From: Clostridium sp. CAG:594
GTDB lineage: Bacteria; Bacillota_I; Bacilli_A; RF39; UBA660
Assembly (NCBI GenBank): GCA_000434835.1
Contig: FR881476.1
Location: 8,321-41,040 of the forward strand
Direction: 5' to 3'
Length of the DNA stretch: 32,720 nt
The position numbers were made by a program, and so were the translations under genes. Each line of letters opens with the position of its first letter. The first letter of the stretch is position 1. The notes beneath the pieces are model-generated. The model was not told where the DNA came from. It saw only the letters and a program-made list of their open reading frames with translations, and made no database searches. This document shows, piece after piece, positions 7,032 to 15,656 of this stretch.

Positions 7032-8366
7032 ATGAAAACATTATCAAAGGGAATAAATAGAGAAAAGGTAGAACTAATATCAAAACTTAAAAATGAACCA
7101 GATTGGATGACTAAATTTAGACTTGATTCTTATGATGTTTTTAAGCTTAAAAAAATGCCTTCCTGGGGGCCTAATATAAATATTAACCTAGATGATATTA
7201 CGTATTATAAGAAAGTATTTGATGATATAAAAGATAACTGGGATAATTTAGAAAAAGGTGTTAAAGAAACATTTGAAGACATAGGACTTATAAAAGCGGA
7301 AGAAGAGTATTTAGGCGGAGTACATGTACAATATGAATCTGAAGGATTATATAGTAATATGCTTAAGGAATTGAAAGATAAAAACGTTATCTTTTTAGAC
7401 ACTGATACAGCGTTAAAAAAGTATCCTGATTTATTTAAAAAATACTTTGGAAAGTTAGTTAAAAACGATGATAATAAGTTTGCTTCATTAAACTCTGCTG
7501 TATGGTCTGGTGGTACGTTTATTTATGTACCTCCAAACACTAAGTTAGATAGACCACTACAAAGTTACTTTAGAATAGAATCTAAAGATATGGGACAATT
7601 TGAAAGAACGTTAATAATAGTAGATGAAGGAAGCGACTTACATTATATAGAAGGATGCACAGCACCAACTTATTCATCTGACTCTCTTCATGCTGCAGTA
7701 GTTGAAATATACGTTGAAAAAAACGCTAAATGTAGATATACAACGATTCAAAACTGGTCTAATAACGTGTATAATTTAGTTACCAAAAGAGCCTTAGTTG
7801 AAGAAGGCGGAACAATGGAATGGATAGATGGAAACATAGGTTCAAAACTTACGATGAAGTATCCAGCCTGCATTTTAAAAGGAGATTATGCAAAAGGAAA
7901 TTGTACAACAATTGCTCTTGCAGATAATGGTCAAATTCAAGATACGGGCGCTAAAATGATACACTTAGGAAAGCATACTAAAAGTAATATTTTATCTAAA
8001 TCAATTGGTAGAAATGGTGGAAATGCATCATATAGAGGGTTAGTTAAGATTACTAAAAATGCTAAGTATTCATCAGCTAACGTCAAGTGTGATACAATAC
8101 TTTTGGATAAACTTTCAAAAAGCGATACGTTTCCAACAAATATTTGTGAAAATAAATCAAGCTCATTAGAACATGAAGCTACCGTTTCCAAAATAGATCC
8201 TAATCAGTTATTTTATTTAATGACTAGAGGTCTAGATGAAAATAAGGCAACCGAACTTCTTATTATGGGATTTATTGATGCTTTTAGAGAAGAGTTGCCT
8301 CTTGAGTATGCGGTTGAGTTAAACCAATTGCTTAAAGGTGAAGAGATAAAGGAATGCAAAAGATAA
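7032..8366 (+). CDS. sufB: SUF scaffold protein SufB
   Basis: SufB is the main scaffold on which the nascent Fe-S cluster forms, bound to SufC and SufD. 444 aa, close to the usual 460-470. Seen: the early PDWMTKFRLDSYDVFKL and MPSWGPNI segment, the central NSAVWSGGTFIYVPPN and LHYIEGCTAPTYSSDSLHAA blocks, and the C-terminal EATVSKIDPNQLFYLMTRGL block that includes the conserved Glu-x-x-x-Ser-Lys region at the SufD interface. Ribosome site AAAGGA about 8 bases upstream. Last gene of the operon; the terminator stem uses its last codons. Confidence 0.97.
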   Translation: MKTLSKGINREKVELISKLKNEPDWMTKFRLDSYDVFKLKKMPSWGPNININLDDITYYKKVFDDIKDNWDNLEKGVKETFEDIGLIKAEEEYLGGVHVQYESEGLYSNMLKELKDKNVIFLDTDTALKKYPDLFKKYFGKLVKNDDNKFASLNSAVWSGGTFIYVPPNTKLDRPLQSYFRIESKDMGQFERTLIIVDEGSDLHYIEGCTAPTYSSDSLHAAVVEIYVEKNAKCRYTTIQNWSNNVYNLVTKRALVEEGGTMEWIDGNIGSKLTMKYPACILKGDYAKGNCTTIALADNGQIQDTGAKMIHLGKHTKSNILSKSIGRNGGNASYRGLVKITKNAKYSSANVKCDTILLDKLSKSDTFPTNICENKSSSLEHEATVSKIDPNQLFYLMTRGLDENKATELLIMGFIDAFREELPLEYAVELNQLLKGEEIKECKR

Positions 8367-8380
8367 TGCATTTCTTTTTT
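8348..8380 (+). terminator. SUF operon terminator
   Basis: Stem 8351-8358 with 8367-8374 (8 bp, one G-U), loop of 8, followed by TTTTTT. The left arm lies inside the last codons of sufB. Confidence 0.8.
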
Positions 8381-8384
8381 AATA

Positions 8385-8393
8385 TGATATAAT
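8385..8393 (+). promoter_or_regulatory. Extended -10 promoter of the PHP gene
   Basis: TG-a-TATAAT, a perfect extended -10, five bases after the SUF terminator tail. No good -35. Transcription start near 8400 gives an 18-nt leader with AAGGAAAG. Confidence 0.55.
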
Positions 8394-8417
8394 TTATTTA
8401 TAAGGAAAGTGATATAG

Positions 8418-9224
8418 ATGAAAGCAAATTTACATGTTCATTCAAACCATTCAGACGGAACAAAAACGATAAGCGAGATAAATGAACTAGCACTTAAAAA
8501 TAACATAGACGTAATAGGAATAACAGACCATGATACGTTAAATGCGGCATATGATATAGTAAAATTAGATACGACAGTTAAATTTATACTTGGGGTAGAA
8601 GTAAGTTGCAAATACAAAGGCGAAACAATTCATATATTAGGATATTTTAAGGATATTCCTGATAAGAAACTTATTGATTACTTTAAAATTAATGAAGAAA
8701 AAAGATTAAATAGATGCCTAAAAATAATAGATAATTTAGAAAAATATTACGGAATAAAAATAGATTATGAAGATGTTAAGAAAAGAGCAGATGGGCTTAT
8801 TGCAAGACCTCATATTGCAGAAGCTATTTGTGATAAAATAGGCTGCACGTTTGATGAAGCATTTGATAAATATATTGGTGATGATAGTAAAGCTTATGTT
8901 CCATATGATGTTATATCTTTATCTGATGCAATAAAATTATTAAAAGAAAATAATGCACTAACCGTTTTAGCACACCCAGTTTTAATAAAAAAATTTGATT
9001 ATAAAGAAATTATAAATATGGGCTTTGACGGAATAGAAGTGTACCATCCAAATCAAAGTGATGAATTTTCTGAAGAATTACTAAAGTTAGCACATAAAAA
9101 TCATTTAATCATTACTGCTGGTAGTGATTATCATGGTGAAATAATACCAAATAAATTTAATGAATCGCTACTTTATGGTAATTATTTAGATGAGTTTTTA
9201 AAGGCTTTAAATAAATTGTCGTAA
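8418..9224 (+). CDS. PHP-domain phosphoesterase (TrpH/RNase AM-like)
   Basis: Metal-dependent phosphoesterase of the PHP superfamily, 268 aa, like YciV/TrpH proteins that act on 3',5'-nucleoside bisphosphates or 5' ends of short RNAs. Seen in order: H6-x-H8 with the SDG turn (HVHSNHSDGT), ITDHDT, the glutamate in GVEVS, HILGYF, the ARPHIAEAI block with its histidine, VLAHPV, GIEVYHP, and the closing AGSDYHG. These are the nine-ligand trinuclear metal site motifs of the family in the right order. It is a single-gene unit with its own promoter and terminator. Substrate is inferred from family only. Confidence 0.92.
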   Translation: MKANLHVHSNHSDGTKTISEINELALKNNIDVIGITDHDTLNAAYDIVKLDTTVKFILGVEVSCKYKGETIHILGYFKDIPDKKLIDYFKINEEKRLNRCLKIIDNLEKYYGIKIDYEDVKKRADGLIARPHIAEAICDKIGCTFDEAFDKYIGDDSKAYVPYDVISLSDAIKLLKENNALTVLAHPVLIKKFDYKEIINMGFDGIEVYHPNQSDEFSEELLKLAHKNHLIITAGSDYHGEIIPNKFNESLLYGNYLDEFLKALNKLS

Positions 9225-9242
9225 ATTGTATTAAAAAATACT

Positions 9243-9286
9243 AAAAAAGAATTTCTGTAAAAAAGGTTATGCAGAAATTCTTTTTT
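9243..9286 (+). terminator. Strong terminator after the PHP gene
   Basis: A 15-bp stem (9243-9257 with 9272-9286) with a 14-base loop; the right arm ends in a T6 run, so the stem itself contains the A-tract/T-tract. Confidence 0.82.
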
Positions 9287-9301
9287 GCTTATGCAGAAAT
9301 T
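9267..9301. repeat. 13-bp direct repeat upstream of ssb
   Basis: TTATGCAGAAATT occurs at 9267-9279 and again at 9289-9301, a 22-base period. The first copy forms part of the terminator right arm, the second lies beyond it. It may be a small tandem duplication or a binding site pair (two helical turns apart). Confidence 0.55.
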
Positions 9302-9345
9302 ACATTTTTGCAAGAAAATAACAAAAAATTAGGAAAAATGGTATT

Positions 9346-9374
9346 TTGATAATAATAATTCTTTCGTGTAAATT
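9346..9374 (+). promoter_or_regulatory. ssb promoter
   Basis: TTGATA (9346-9351), 17 bases, then TAAATT (9369-9374) as the likely -10, with TG just before. Transcription would begin near 9381, inside the right arm of the inverted repeat at 9361-9386. Confidence 0.45.
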
Positions 9375-9386
9375 ATAAAACGAAAG
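9361..9386. promoter_or_regulatory. Inverted repeat over the ssb promoter
   Basis: CTTTCGT (9361-9367) and ACGAAAG (9380-9386) are exact inverted copies separated by 12 bases. The pair brackets the -10 and touches the ribosome site AAAGGAGA. Because transcription likely begins within the right arm, it looks more like a DNA operator than an RNA hairpin. Confidence 0.45.
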
Positions 9387-9397
9387 GAGAGATTATT

Positions 9398-9748
9398 ATG
9401 TTAAATCAATTAGTTGTTATAGGAAGATTAACTAAGGATCCTGAACTTAGAAAAACGGATACCGGAAAAAATGTAACAACCATAACGTTAGCGGTTCCTA
9501 GAAGTTATAAAAACTCTAATGGAGAGTATGATACTGATTTTATAGATTGTACTTTATGGAGTAATGTTGCAGAAACAACTACTGAATATTGTCATAAGGG
9601 TGATTTATTAGGCGTAAGAGGAAGAATACAAACCCGTATGATAGAAAAGGAAGAAGAAAAAGCAAGACAAGTTACTGAAGTAATTGGTGAACGTGTAACG
9701 TTTTTATCTTCTGGACATAAAACCAAAGCAAAAGAAAAGGAAGAGTAA
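9398..9748 (+). CDS. ssb: Short single-stranded DNA-binding protein
   Basis: OB-fold SSB of 116 aa that coats single-stranded DNA. Seen: MLNQLVVIGRLTKDPELRKT at the start, the strand ITLAVPRSYKN, and the FIDCTLWSNVAE..YCHKGDLLGVRGRIQTR block typical of SSB. It ends in a charged KTKAKEKEE tail; the acidic tip (D-D-D-I-P-F type) used to recruit partner proteins in standard SSB is absent, and there is no Gly/Gln-rich linker. Length and lack of tip resemble Bacillus SsbB or a secondary SSB, so the main replicative SSB may be encoded elsewhere. Ribosome site AAAGGAGA. Confidence 0.93.
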   Translation: MLNQLVVIGRLTKDPELRKTDTGKNVTTITLAVPRSYKNSNGEYDTDFIDCTLWSNVAETTTEYCHKGDLLGVRGRIQTRMIEKEEEKARQVTEVIGERVTFLSSGHKTKAKEKEE

Positions 9749-9758
9749 CTTCCTTTTT
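9735..9758 (+). terminator. ssb terminator
   Basis: AAAAGGAAG (9735-9743) pairs with CTTCCTTTT (9749-9757), loop of 5, then T. The stop codon of ssb is in the loop. Confidence 0.72.
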
Positions 9759-9779
9759 GTTATATTAAAGGAGAAGATA

Positions 9780-10664
9780 ATGAATTATTACGAGAAAATA
9801 AAAAATGAATTAATAAATAATGAAGTATATAAAAAGGTAAAGGATTATTCGAAAAATAGAAGTGATTTAAATACGTATTATAAAGTTGGTAAATTATTAA
9901 ATGATGCTGGAAAAAGTTATGGTAAAGGAATCATAAAAAAGTATTCTGATATGTTAACTAAAGAGTTAGGTAAGGGATATGGGTTATCTAATTTAAAGAG
10001 AATGAGACAGTTTTATTGGTTAATAGAAAAAGGTGTTGCAATGCCACACTTTTTGAGCTGGACTCATATTATGGCATTAATACCAATTAATAATGTTAAT
10101 GAAATTAATTATTATATAAGAATATCAGAAGAACAAAACTTATCTTATAGAAAGTTAAGGGAAAGAATAAAGTCCCGTGAATACGAAAGATTAGATGATA
10201 ACACAAAAGAAAAACTAATTAATAAAGAGAAGGTAAATGCTGGTGATTTAATAAAGGATCCAATACTCATAAAAAATAAGTTTGATACAGGTAAGATATC
10301 AGAGAAAATGCTAATGTCATTTATATTAGAAGATATACCAAGCTTTTTAAAACAACTAGGAGAAGGTTTTACTTTTATAGAAAACGAATACCCAATAAAA
10401 ATAGGAGATAGATATAACTACATAGATATGCTTTTGTATAATATTTATGATAACTGCTATGTTGTAATAGAGCTTAAAATAAACGAAATAAAAAAAGAAC
10501 ATATAGGCCAGATAGAAACTTATATGAACTTTATTGATAAAAATTTAAGAACCATTAATCAAGGCCCCACTATTGGTATTATCGTGTGTAAAAAGAAGAA
10601 CGGTTACCTATTTAAATATGTAACTAATGAAAATATTTATGAAAGGGAATATAAATTAGTATAA
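9780..10664 (+). CDS. DUF1016 / YhcG-type PDDEXK nuclease
   Basis: 294-aa protein of the DUF1016 family: an N-terminal winged-helix-like DNA-binding half and a C-terminal PDDEXK nuclease half; many members sit in defence or mobile regions and the biological role is not settled. Seen: the N-terminal block YYKVGKLLNDAG, KLTKELGKGYGLSNLKRMRQFY and LSWTHIMALI, all typical of the family, then YRKLRERIKSREYERL; the nuclease core has D216 in YIDMLLYN and E231-x-K233 in VVIELKI, followed by Q in IGQIETYMNFID. Active-site residues are present. Family members are often 330-350 aa, so this is slightly short. AAAGGAG precedes the ATG. It follows ssb with a terminator between, so co-expression is uncertain. 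Confidence 0.9.
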   Translation: MNYYEKIKNELINNEVYKKVKDYSKNRSDLNTYYKVGKLLNDAGKSYGKGIIKKYSDMLTKELGKGYGLSNLKRMRQFYWLIEKGVAMPHFLSWTHIMALIPINNVNEINYYIRISEEQNLSYRKLRERIKSREYERLDDNTKEKLINKEKVNAGDLIKDPILIKNKFDTGKISEKMLMSFILEDIPSFLKQLGEGFTFIENEYPIKIGDRYNYIDMLLYNIYDNCYVVIELKINEIKKEHIGQIETYMNFIDKNLRTINQGPTIGIIVCKKKNGYLFKYVTNENIYEREYKLV

Positions 10665-10694
10665 AAAAAGAACATAGATAAATTTTTATGTTCT
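10662..10694 (-). terminator. pflB terminator
   Basis: AGAACATA (10669-10676) pairs with TATGTTCT (10687-10694). On the minus strand the hairpin is followed by seven Ts, so it mainly ends pflB; it may also stop readthrough from the nuclease gene. Confidence 0.72.
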
Positions 10695-10699
10695 ATAAT

Positions 10700-12931
10700 T
10701 TAACATCCTAATCTTTCATGGAAAGTACGAGATATAACTTCTTCTTGATGTGCTCTTGATAATTTATCAAAAAGAACAGCGTATCCAGATACTCTAATAG
10801 TTAAAGTAGGGTATTTACCAGGATTATTCATAGCATCAATTAACGTCTCACGGTTAAGTACGTTTACGTTTAAATGATGAGCGCCTTTTTCCATATAACC
10901 ATCAAGTACGTTTACTAAGTTTTCTACTTGTTCTTCTTTTGTATGTCCAAGTGCACTAGGAACGATAGAGAAAGTATTTGAAATACCATCTTCACAGCAA
11001 TTAGTGTATGGCATTTTAGCAACTGAGTTTAAAGATGCAAGTGCACCAGATTTATCTCTACCATGCATTGGGTTAGCTCCTGGAGCGAATGCTACACCTT
11101 TTTTTCTTCCGTCTGGAGTAGAACCTGTTTTCTTACCATACATAACGTTAGAAGTAATTGTAAGAACTGATAAAGTATGTCTTGCACCCCTGTATAGTTT
11201 GTGCTCACATAAATCAGCGTAGAATTCTTCAAGTAATTCTTTACCTAAATTATCAACCTTATCATCGTCATTACCATACTTAGGGAATTCTCCAGTAATT
11301 TCAAAGTCTACTGCGATACCATCTTCATCTCTAATTGGTTTAACCTTAGCGTATTTAATTGCTGATAATGAATCAACAGCAACAGAGAATCCTGCGATTC
11401 CAAAAGCCATTAATCTATCAAGCTTTGTATCATGTAGTGCCATTTGACCTTTTTCATATGCATATTTATCGTGCATAAAGTGAATTATGTTCATTGCATC
11501 AACGTATGTTTTAGCAATTTTTTTCATTGCCTTTGAATATGCTTTTCTAACACTTTCATAGTCCAGATATTCATCAGTAATCTTATCTAATCCATCAACA
11601 ACAAGTTCCTTTTTAACTTCGTCTATACCACCGTTTATTGCATATAAAAGTGTTTTAGCAAGATTACATCTAGCTCCGAAAAATTGCATTTGTTTTCCAA
11701 CTGTCATAGCAGAAACGCAGCAGGCGATAGCGTAATCACATCCATGAATTGGTCTCATAAGTTCATCTGATTCATACTGAATTGCATCTGTATCAATTGA
11801 TACTTTAGCACAATATTTTTTGAAGTTTTCTGGTAAATTATCACTCCATAAAACAGTTAAGTTAGGTTCAGGAGATGATCCTAAATTATATAGCGTATGT
11901 AAATATCTAAATGAGTTTTTAGTAACAAGTGATTTTCCGTCTTCTGTCATACCACCTAAACTTTCAGTAACCCAAGTTGGATCTCCTGCAAATAATTCGT
12001 TATATTCAGGAGTTCTTAAGTGTCTTGCCATTCTAAGTTTCATAATGAATTGGTCAATTATTTCTTGAGCTTCTTCTTCAGTTATTATTCCTTTTTTTAA
12101 GTCTCTTTCAAAATAAATATCTAAGAATGTAGAGGTTCTACCTAAACTCATAGCAGCTCCGTTATTTTCTTTTATTGCAGCTAAATAACCAAAGTATAAC
12201 CATTGCACGGCTTCTTTAGCATTATTTGCGGGCATTGATATATCAAAACCATATTTTGATGCCATGGATTTGATTTCTCCTAAAGCTTTTATTTGTTCAG
12301 ATACTTCTTCTCTTAACCTGATCATCTCTTCGGTTAACTCTTCTTTTTCTAATGATATTAAATCGTTTTTCTTTTCATCTATTAGTCTATCGATACCATA
12401 TAAAGCAATTCTTCTATAATCACCAATTATTCTTCCTCTTCCATAAGCATCAGGAAGTCCAGTAAGTAAACCTGCGTGTCTTGCTTTTCTAATATCTGTT
12501 GTATAAGCAGAAAATACACCATCATTATGAGTTTTTCTATACTTAAAGTATTCTTCAACACTAGGATCTAGCTTATAACCATAAGCTTCTAATGATTGAC
12601 GCACCATACGCATTCCACCGAATGGATTAACTATTCTTTTAAGTGGTGCATCCGTTTGAAAACCTACGATTACTTCATCATCCCTAATTAAGTAACCTGG
12701 GTTATATGCATCAATTCCTGATACCGTTTTAGTATCAACATCATATATTCCTTTTTCAATTTCAATTTTTGACATTTCTTGATATTTGTCATTTAATCTT
12801 TTTGTTTTTTCTGTTGGTGAGGCTAAAAAGCTATCATCACCAGTATATTCTGTATAATTGTCTAAGATAAATTGTTTAACGTCTATTTCATTTTTCCATT
12901 TATCTCCTTTGAAACCTTCATATTGTTCCAT
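10700..12931 (-). CDS. pflB: Pyruvate formate-lyase
   Basis: Glycyl-radical enzyme converting pyruvate and CoA to acetyl-CoA and formate, the anaerobic alternative to pyruvate dehydrogenase. ATG 12931 is chosen because AAAGGAGGT sits just upstream; a longer in-frame start at 12979 has no such site and overlaps the promoter. 743 aa, near the usual 750-760. Seen: the adjacent active-site cysteines C404-C405 in YAIACCVSAM, the glycyl-radical loop RVSGYAV with G716, 27 residues from the end as in the family, and the closing HQEEVISRTFHERL. Its required radical-SAM activating enzyme is not in the window. Own promoter and terminator. Confidence 0.97.
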   Translation of the reverse strand: MEQYEGFKGDKWKNEIDVKQFILDNYTEYTGDDSFLASPTEKTKRLNDKYQEMSKIEIEKGIYDVDTKTVSGIDAYNPGYLIRDDEVIVGFQTDAPLKRIVNPFGGMRMVRQSLEAYGYKLDPSVEEYFKYRKTHNDGVFSAYTTDIRKARHAGLLTGLPDAYGRGRIIGDYRRIALYGIDRLIDEKKNDLISLEKEELTEEMIRLREEVSEQIKALGEIKSMASKYGFDISMPANNAKEAVQWLYFGYLAAIKENNGAAMSLGRTSTFLDIYFERDLKKGIITEEEAQEIIDQFIMKLRMARHLRTPEYNELFAGDPTWVTESLGGMTEDGKSLVTKNSFRYLHTLYNLGSSPEPNLTVLWSDNLPENFKKYCAKVSIDTDAIQYESDELMRPIHGCDYAIACCVSAMTVGKQMQFFGARCNLAKTLLYAINGGIDEVKKELVVDGLDKITDEYLDYESVRKAYSKAMKKIAKTYVDAMNIIHFMHDKYAYEKGQMALHDTKLDRLMAFGIAGFSVAVDSLSAIKYAKVKPIRDEDGIAVDFEITGEFPKYGNDDDKVDNLGKELLEEFYADLCEHKLYRGARHTLSVLTITSNVMYGKKTGSTPDGRKKGVAFAPGANPMHGRDKSGALASLNSVAKMPYTNCCEDGISNTFSIVPSALGHTKEEQVENLVNVLDGYMEKGAHHLNVNVLNRETLIDAMNNPGKYPTLTIRVSGYAVLFDKLSRAHQEEVISRTFHERLGC

Positions 12932-12964
12932 TTTGTTACCTCCTTTGTTTTTTACACAATAACA

Positions 12965-12992
12965 ATTATAACAAACCATAAAAAAATATCAA
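12965..12992 (-). promoter_or_regulatory. pflB promoter
   Basis: Minus strand TTGATA (12987-12992), 16 bases, then TATAAT (12965-12970) with TG one base before it. The -35 is part of the hairpin arm of the terminator of the upstream ABC operon. Leader of about 27 nt. Confidence 0.65.
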
Positions 12993-13014
12993 TGTTGCTT
13001 TTGCAACATTGATA
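12980..13014 (-). terminator. Terminator of the ABC transporter operon
   Basis: A perfect 12-bp stem (12987-12998 with 13003-13014) and a TTTT loop, followed on the minus strand by seven Ts. Confidence 0.85.
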
Positions 13015-13043
13015 CATAAATTGATATATTTTACAAAAATTTA

Positions 13044-15656
13044 CTATTCGTAGCTTTTTAATGCTTCTACCATATCTAGTTTTTTTAATTCAAAGTGCAT
13101 AAATAAGTTAACTATAAATAGGAATAGAAGTGTAATTATAAAGGATAATAAATAACTTATAAAATTAATATTAAAAGTAAACATAAATAAATTTGTTTCA
13201 CAAATTTTTATTACGTAAAGTGTTAAAAAGCTTCCTACAATAAGTCCTATAAGTGAACCTATAATAGTTAATATAAACATTTCTTTATAAATGTATTTAG
13301 TAACTTCTTCATCATAGAATCCTAATACCTTAATCGTTGCAAGTTCTCTTCTTCTTTCACTTATATTTACGCTTGCTAAATTATATAAAACAACAAATGC
13401 AAGTGCTGCAGCACAAACAATTAGTATTAAAATAACATAATTTAACGTATTCATCATATCCTTATAGTTATTTTTTGTATCGGATGATAAAAGGGTAGAA
13501 GTAACGTTATTAATATCCGAGATATTACTTTCTAAAGTTTTTTCTTTCTTATTACTTAAATTTTTAGTAATGGCAATAATAGTAGAGTAATTAGCGTTTT
13601 CACCTGATAATTTTTTATAAAGTTTAGGCGATATATATACGTAATGCTCTATATAATTTTCTGTTATGTCAGATACTTTTACATTTACCTTTTTATTGTT
13701 TGGAAGAGTAAGTTTTGCATAACTATTCTTTTTTAATTTAAGTAGTTTTGCAAGCTTTTCTGATACTATAATTCCGTCGTCATCCATTTTAATATCTTTT
13801 TTAGTTTTTCTTTGTCTAAGCGTTATATAATCGTTTATCTTTTCTTTGTTTTCGGGAACAATGATGTTAGAATTTTCACTTTTTTTATTATTTTTCAATA
13901 AAACGTTAGATTTATAAACATAAGTTATTTTCTTTATCTCATTTTCATCTAATATTTTTTCTTCTAAAACTTTCTTATCATTATTTGAAGCATTATTATT
14001 TATGCTAATTATCATGTCAAATTTATCTATTTTATTATACTGGTTATCAGCTACTTTCATAACGGAGTCTTTTATTCCAAATGAAGCAAGTATTAATGCG
14101 GTAGAACCACAAATACCAATTACAGTCATAAATAATCTTTTTTTGTATCTAAATATGTTTCTTAAAGTAATCTTGTTTAGGAAACTTAAACTATTCCAGA
14201 TTTTATCTATTTTTTCTAGGAATATTCTTTTTCCTTTTTTAGGAGCTTCTGGTCTCATAAGTTCTGCTGGTGTTTTACTAGTATCTTTAAGGAAGACTAG
14301 TATTGTTGCTAAAACGGTAGATAAAATTGAAAAAACTAAAGAAAATAGGAAATAGTTAATTTGCATAGTAGCATTTATACTTGGCATATCGTAAAAGATA
14401 TTGTAACAATAACCAACAAGCATAGGAATTAACTTATAGAACAAAATAGTTCCTATTATGCTTCCTAAAATACTTGCTAAAAGCGCATATAAAACGTATT
14501 TAAAGATAACTGATGATTTACTATAACCAATTGCTCTTAAAGTTCCCATCCCTATTCTTTCTTCATCTACCATACGTGTCATAGTAGTTAAGCTAACTAA
14601 AGCCGCAACTAAGAAGAACATTAAAGGGAAGACCTTAGCTATGTTTTCTATTCTTTCTGTTTCAAGCTTGTATTCATAAAATCCGGCAACTTCACTTCGT
14701 TTTATAGAATATGCTAAAACGTCTTTTATTTTTGATAACTCATCTTCTTTTTCCTTTAGTTCACTGCTTACTTCCTTAATTGACGTATTAAGTTCGTCAC
14801 TAGGTAAGTCCGTACTATTAAGTCTATTTAAATTATCTTTTAATTCATTTATGTCACTTTCAAGAACACTTACGTTTCTTTTGTGAGTTTCTTTAGCACC
14901 CTTTAAAATTTCTTCGTTAACTAATGATTTATACTTATTAATAAAACTATCATACTTTTTACTATAGGTGTCAAACTTATTAGCACCCTTAATTGTTACA
15001 TATCCTTCTGTATATAAATCAGATGCAAAATCGCCTTCACTTAAATACATAAAATAATCTACTTTTCCGTTTTTTAAATTACTAGTTCCTCTGTCTTTTG
15101 AAGAGTAGTAGCTGCTTCTTACAACACCTACTATTTTTATTTTTTTAGCGCGAAGACCATTTTCATCTTCTGGTTTTAGTGTAACTAAATCATCAAGTGA
15201 TAAATTGTTATCGGTTAAAAACTTTTCTTCAACTAATCCTTCATTGATGGTTTTAGGATACCTTCCTTTAAGTAAGGTTAAATGATTTATATAATCATCA
15301 CTTTTTAAGTCTCTATCTTCATTTATACTATTTAACTTAATTACGTAATCGGAGTTATTAATCGTTGTTATAACGTCTAATGTTTTTGATAGGAAAACTC
15401 CTTTAACACCATCTACTTGTTTTAAAGAGTAGTAGTCATTTTTTGAAAATCCAGATGATGAAACTACCTTTAGGTCAAATAAATTAGTTTCCTTATAATA
15501 TGCTTTTGCAGTTTCTTTCATGTCCTTTGGAGTAGATTTAAGGCCTACATAAAAGCCTGTTCCGATAACTATTATTAATAATAAGGAAATAAACTTTTTT
15601 TTATTAAGCAATATTTCTCTTAAAGCATCCTTTAATATACTTTTTTTCTTTACCAT
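13044..15656 (-). CDS. FtsX-like ABC transporter permease
   Basis: 870-aa membrane permease with two FtsX/MacB-type domains, partner of the ATPase encoded just before it. Seen: an N-terminal membrane segment (FISLLLIIVIGTGFYVGL, about residues 23-40), a large extracytoplasmic region with a coiled-coil stretch (about residues 255-310, ESDINELKDNLNRLN onward), a first block of membrane helices beginning MFFLVAALVSLTTMTRMVDEERIGMGTLRAIGYS, a repeated second half starting FLNKITLRNIFRYKKRLFMTVIGICG, and a final FtsX block with ISERRRELATIKVLGFY. The ATG overlaps the stop of the ATPase gene by 7 bases, so translation is coupled. Such pairs export peptides or lipoproteins, sense antimicrobial peptides or act in wall remodelling; the cargo is not evident. 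Confidence 0.92.
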   Translation of the reverse strand: MVKKKSILKDALREILLNKKKFISLLLIIVIGTGFYVGLKSTPKDMKETAKAYYKETNLFDLKVVSSSGFSKNDYYSLKQVDGVKGVFLSKTLDVITTINNSDYVIKLNSINEDRDLKSDDYINHLTLLKGRYPKTINEGLVEEKFLTDNNLSLDDLVTLKPEDENGLRAKKIKIVGVVRSSYYSSKDRGTSNLKNGKVDYFMYLSEGDFASDLYTEGYVTIKGANKFDTYSKKYDSFINKYKSLVNEEILKGAKETHKRNVSVLESDINELKDNLNRLNSTDLPSDELNTSIKEVSSELKEKEDELSKIKDVLAYSIKRSEVAGFYEYKLETERIENIAKVFPLMFFLVAALVSLTTMTRMVDEERIGMGTLRAIGYSKSSVIFKYVLYALLASILGSIIGTILFYKLIPMLVGYCYNIFYDMPSINATMQINYFLFSLVFSILSTVLATILVFLKDTSKTPAELMRPEAPKKGKRIFLEKIDKIWNSLSFLNKITLRNIFRYKKRLFMTVIGICGSTALILASFGIKDSVMKVADNQYNKIDKFDMIISINNNASNNDKKVLEEKILDENEIKKITYVYKSNVLLKNNKKSENSNIIVPENKEKINDYITLRQRKTKKDIKMDDDGIIVSEKLAKLLKLKKNSYAKLTLPNNKKVNVKVSDITENYIEHYVYISPKLYKKLSGENANYSTIIAITKNLSNKKEKTLESNISDINNVTSTLLSSDTKNNYKDMMNTLNYVILILIVCAAALAFVVLYNLASVNISERRRELATIKVLGFYDEEVTKYIYKEMFILTIIGSLIGLIVGSFLTLYVIKICETNLFMFTFNINFISYLLSFIITLLFLFIVNLFMHFELKKLDMVEALKSYE

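Noticed and set aside
9758..9766. TG-t-TATATT before the DUF1016 gene, resembling an extended -10
   Set aside because: Transcription from it would begin inside or after the ribosome site AAAGGAG at 9767-9773, so it cannot serve the gene well.
12940..12965. TTGTG...ACAA sequence near pflB resembling a Rex operator
   Set aside because: Only the left half fits TTGTGA-N6-TCACAA; the right half does not, so regulation by Rex is not supported.
12932..12979. Longer pyruvate formate-lyase start at 12979
   Set aside because: It overlaps the pflB promoter and lacks a ribosome site; the extra residues are not family-like.
13999..14360. Plus-strand open frame of 117 codons inside the permease gene
   Set aside because: Shadow of a well-supported membrane protein gene on the other strand, with no ribosome site or family resemblance.
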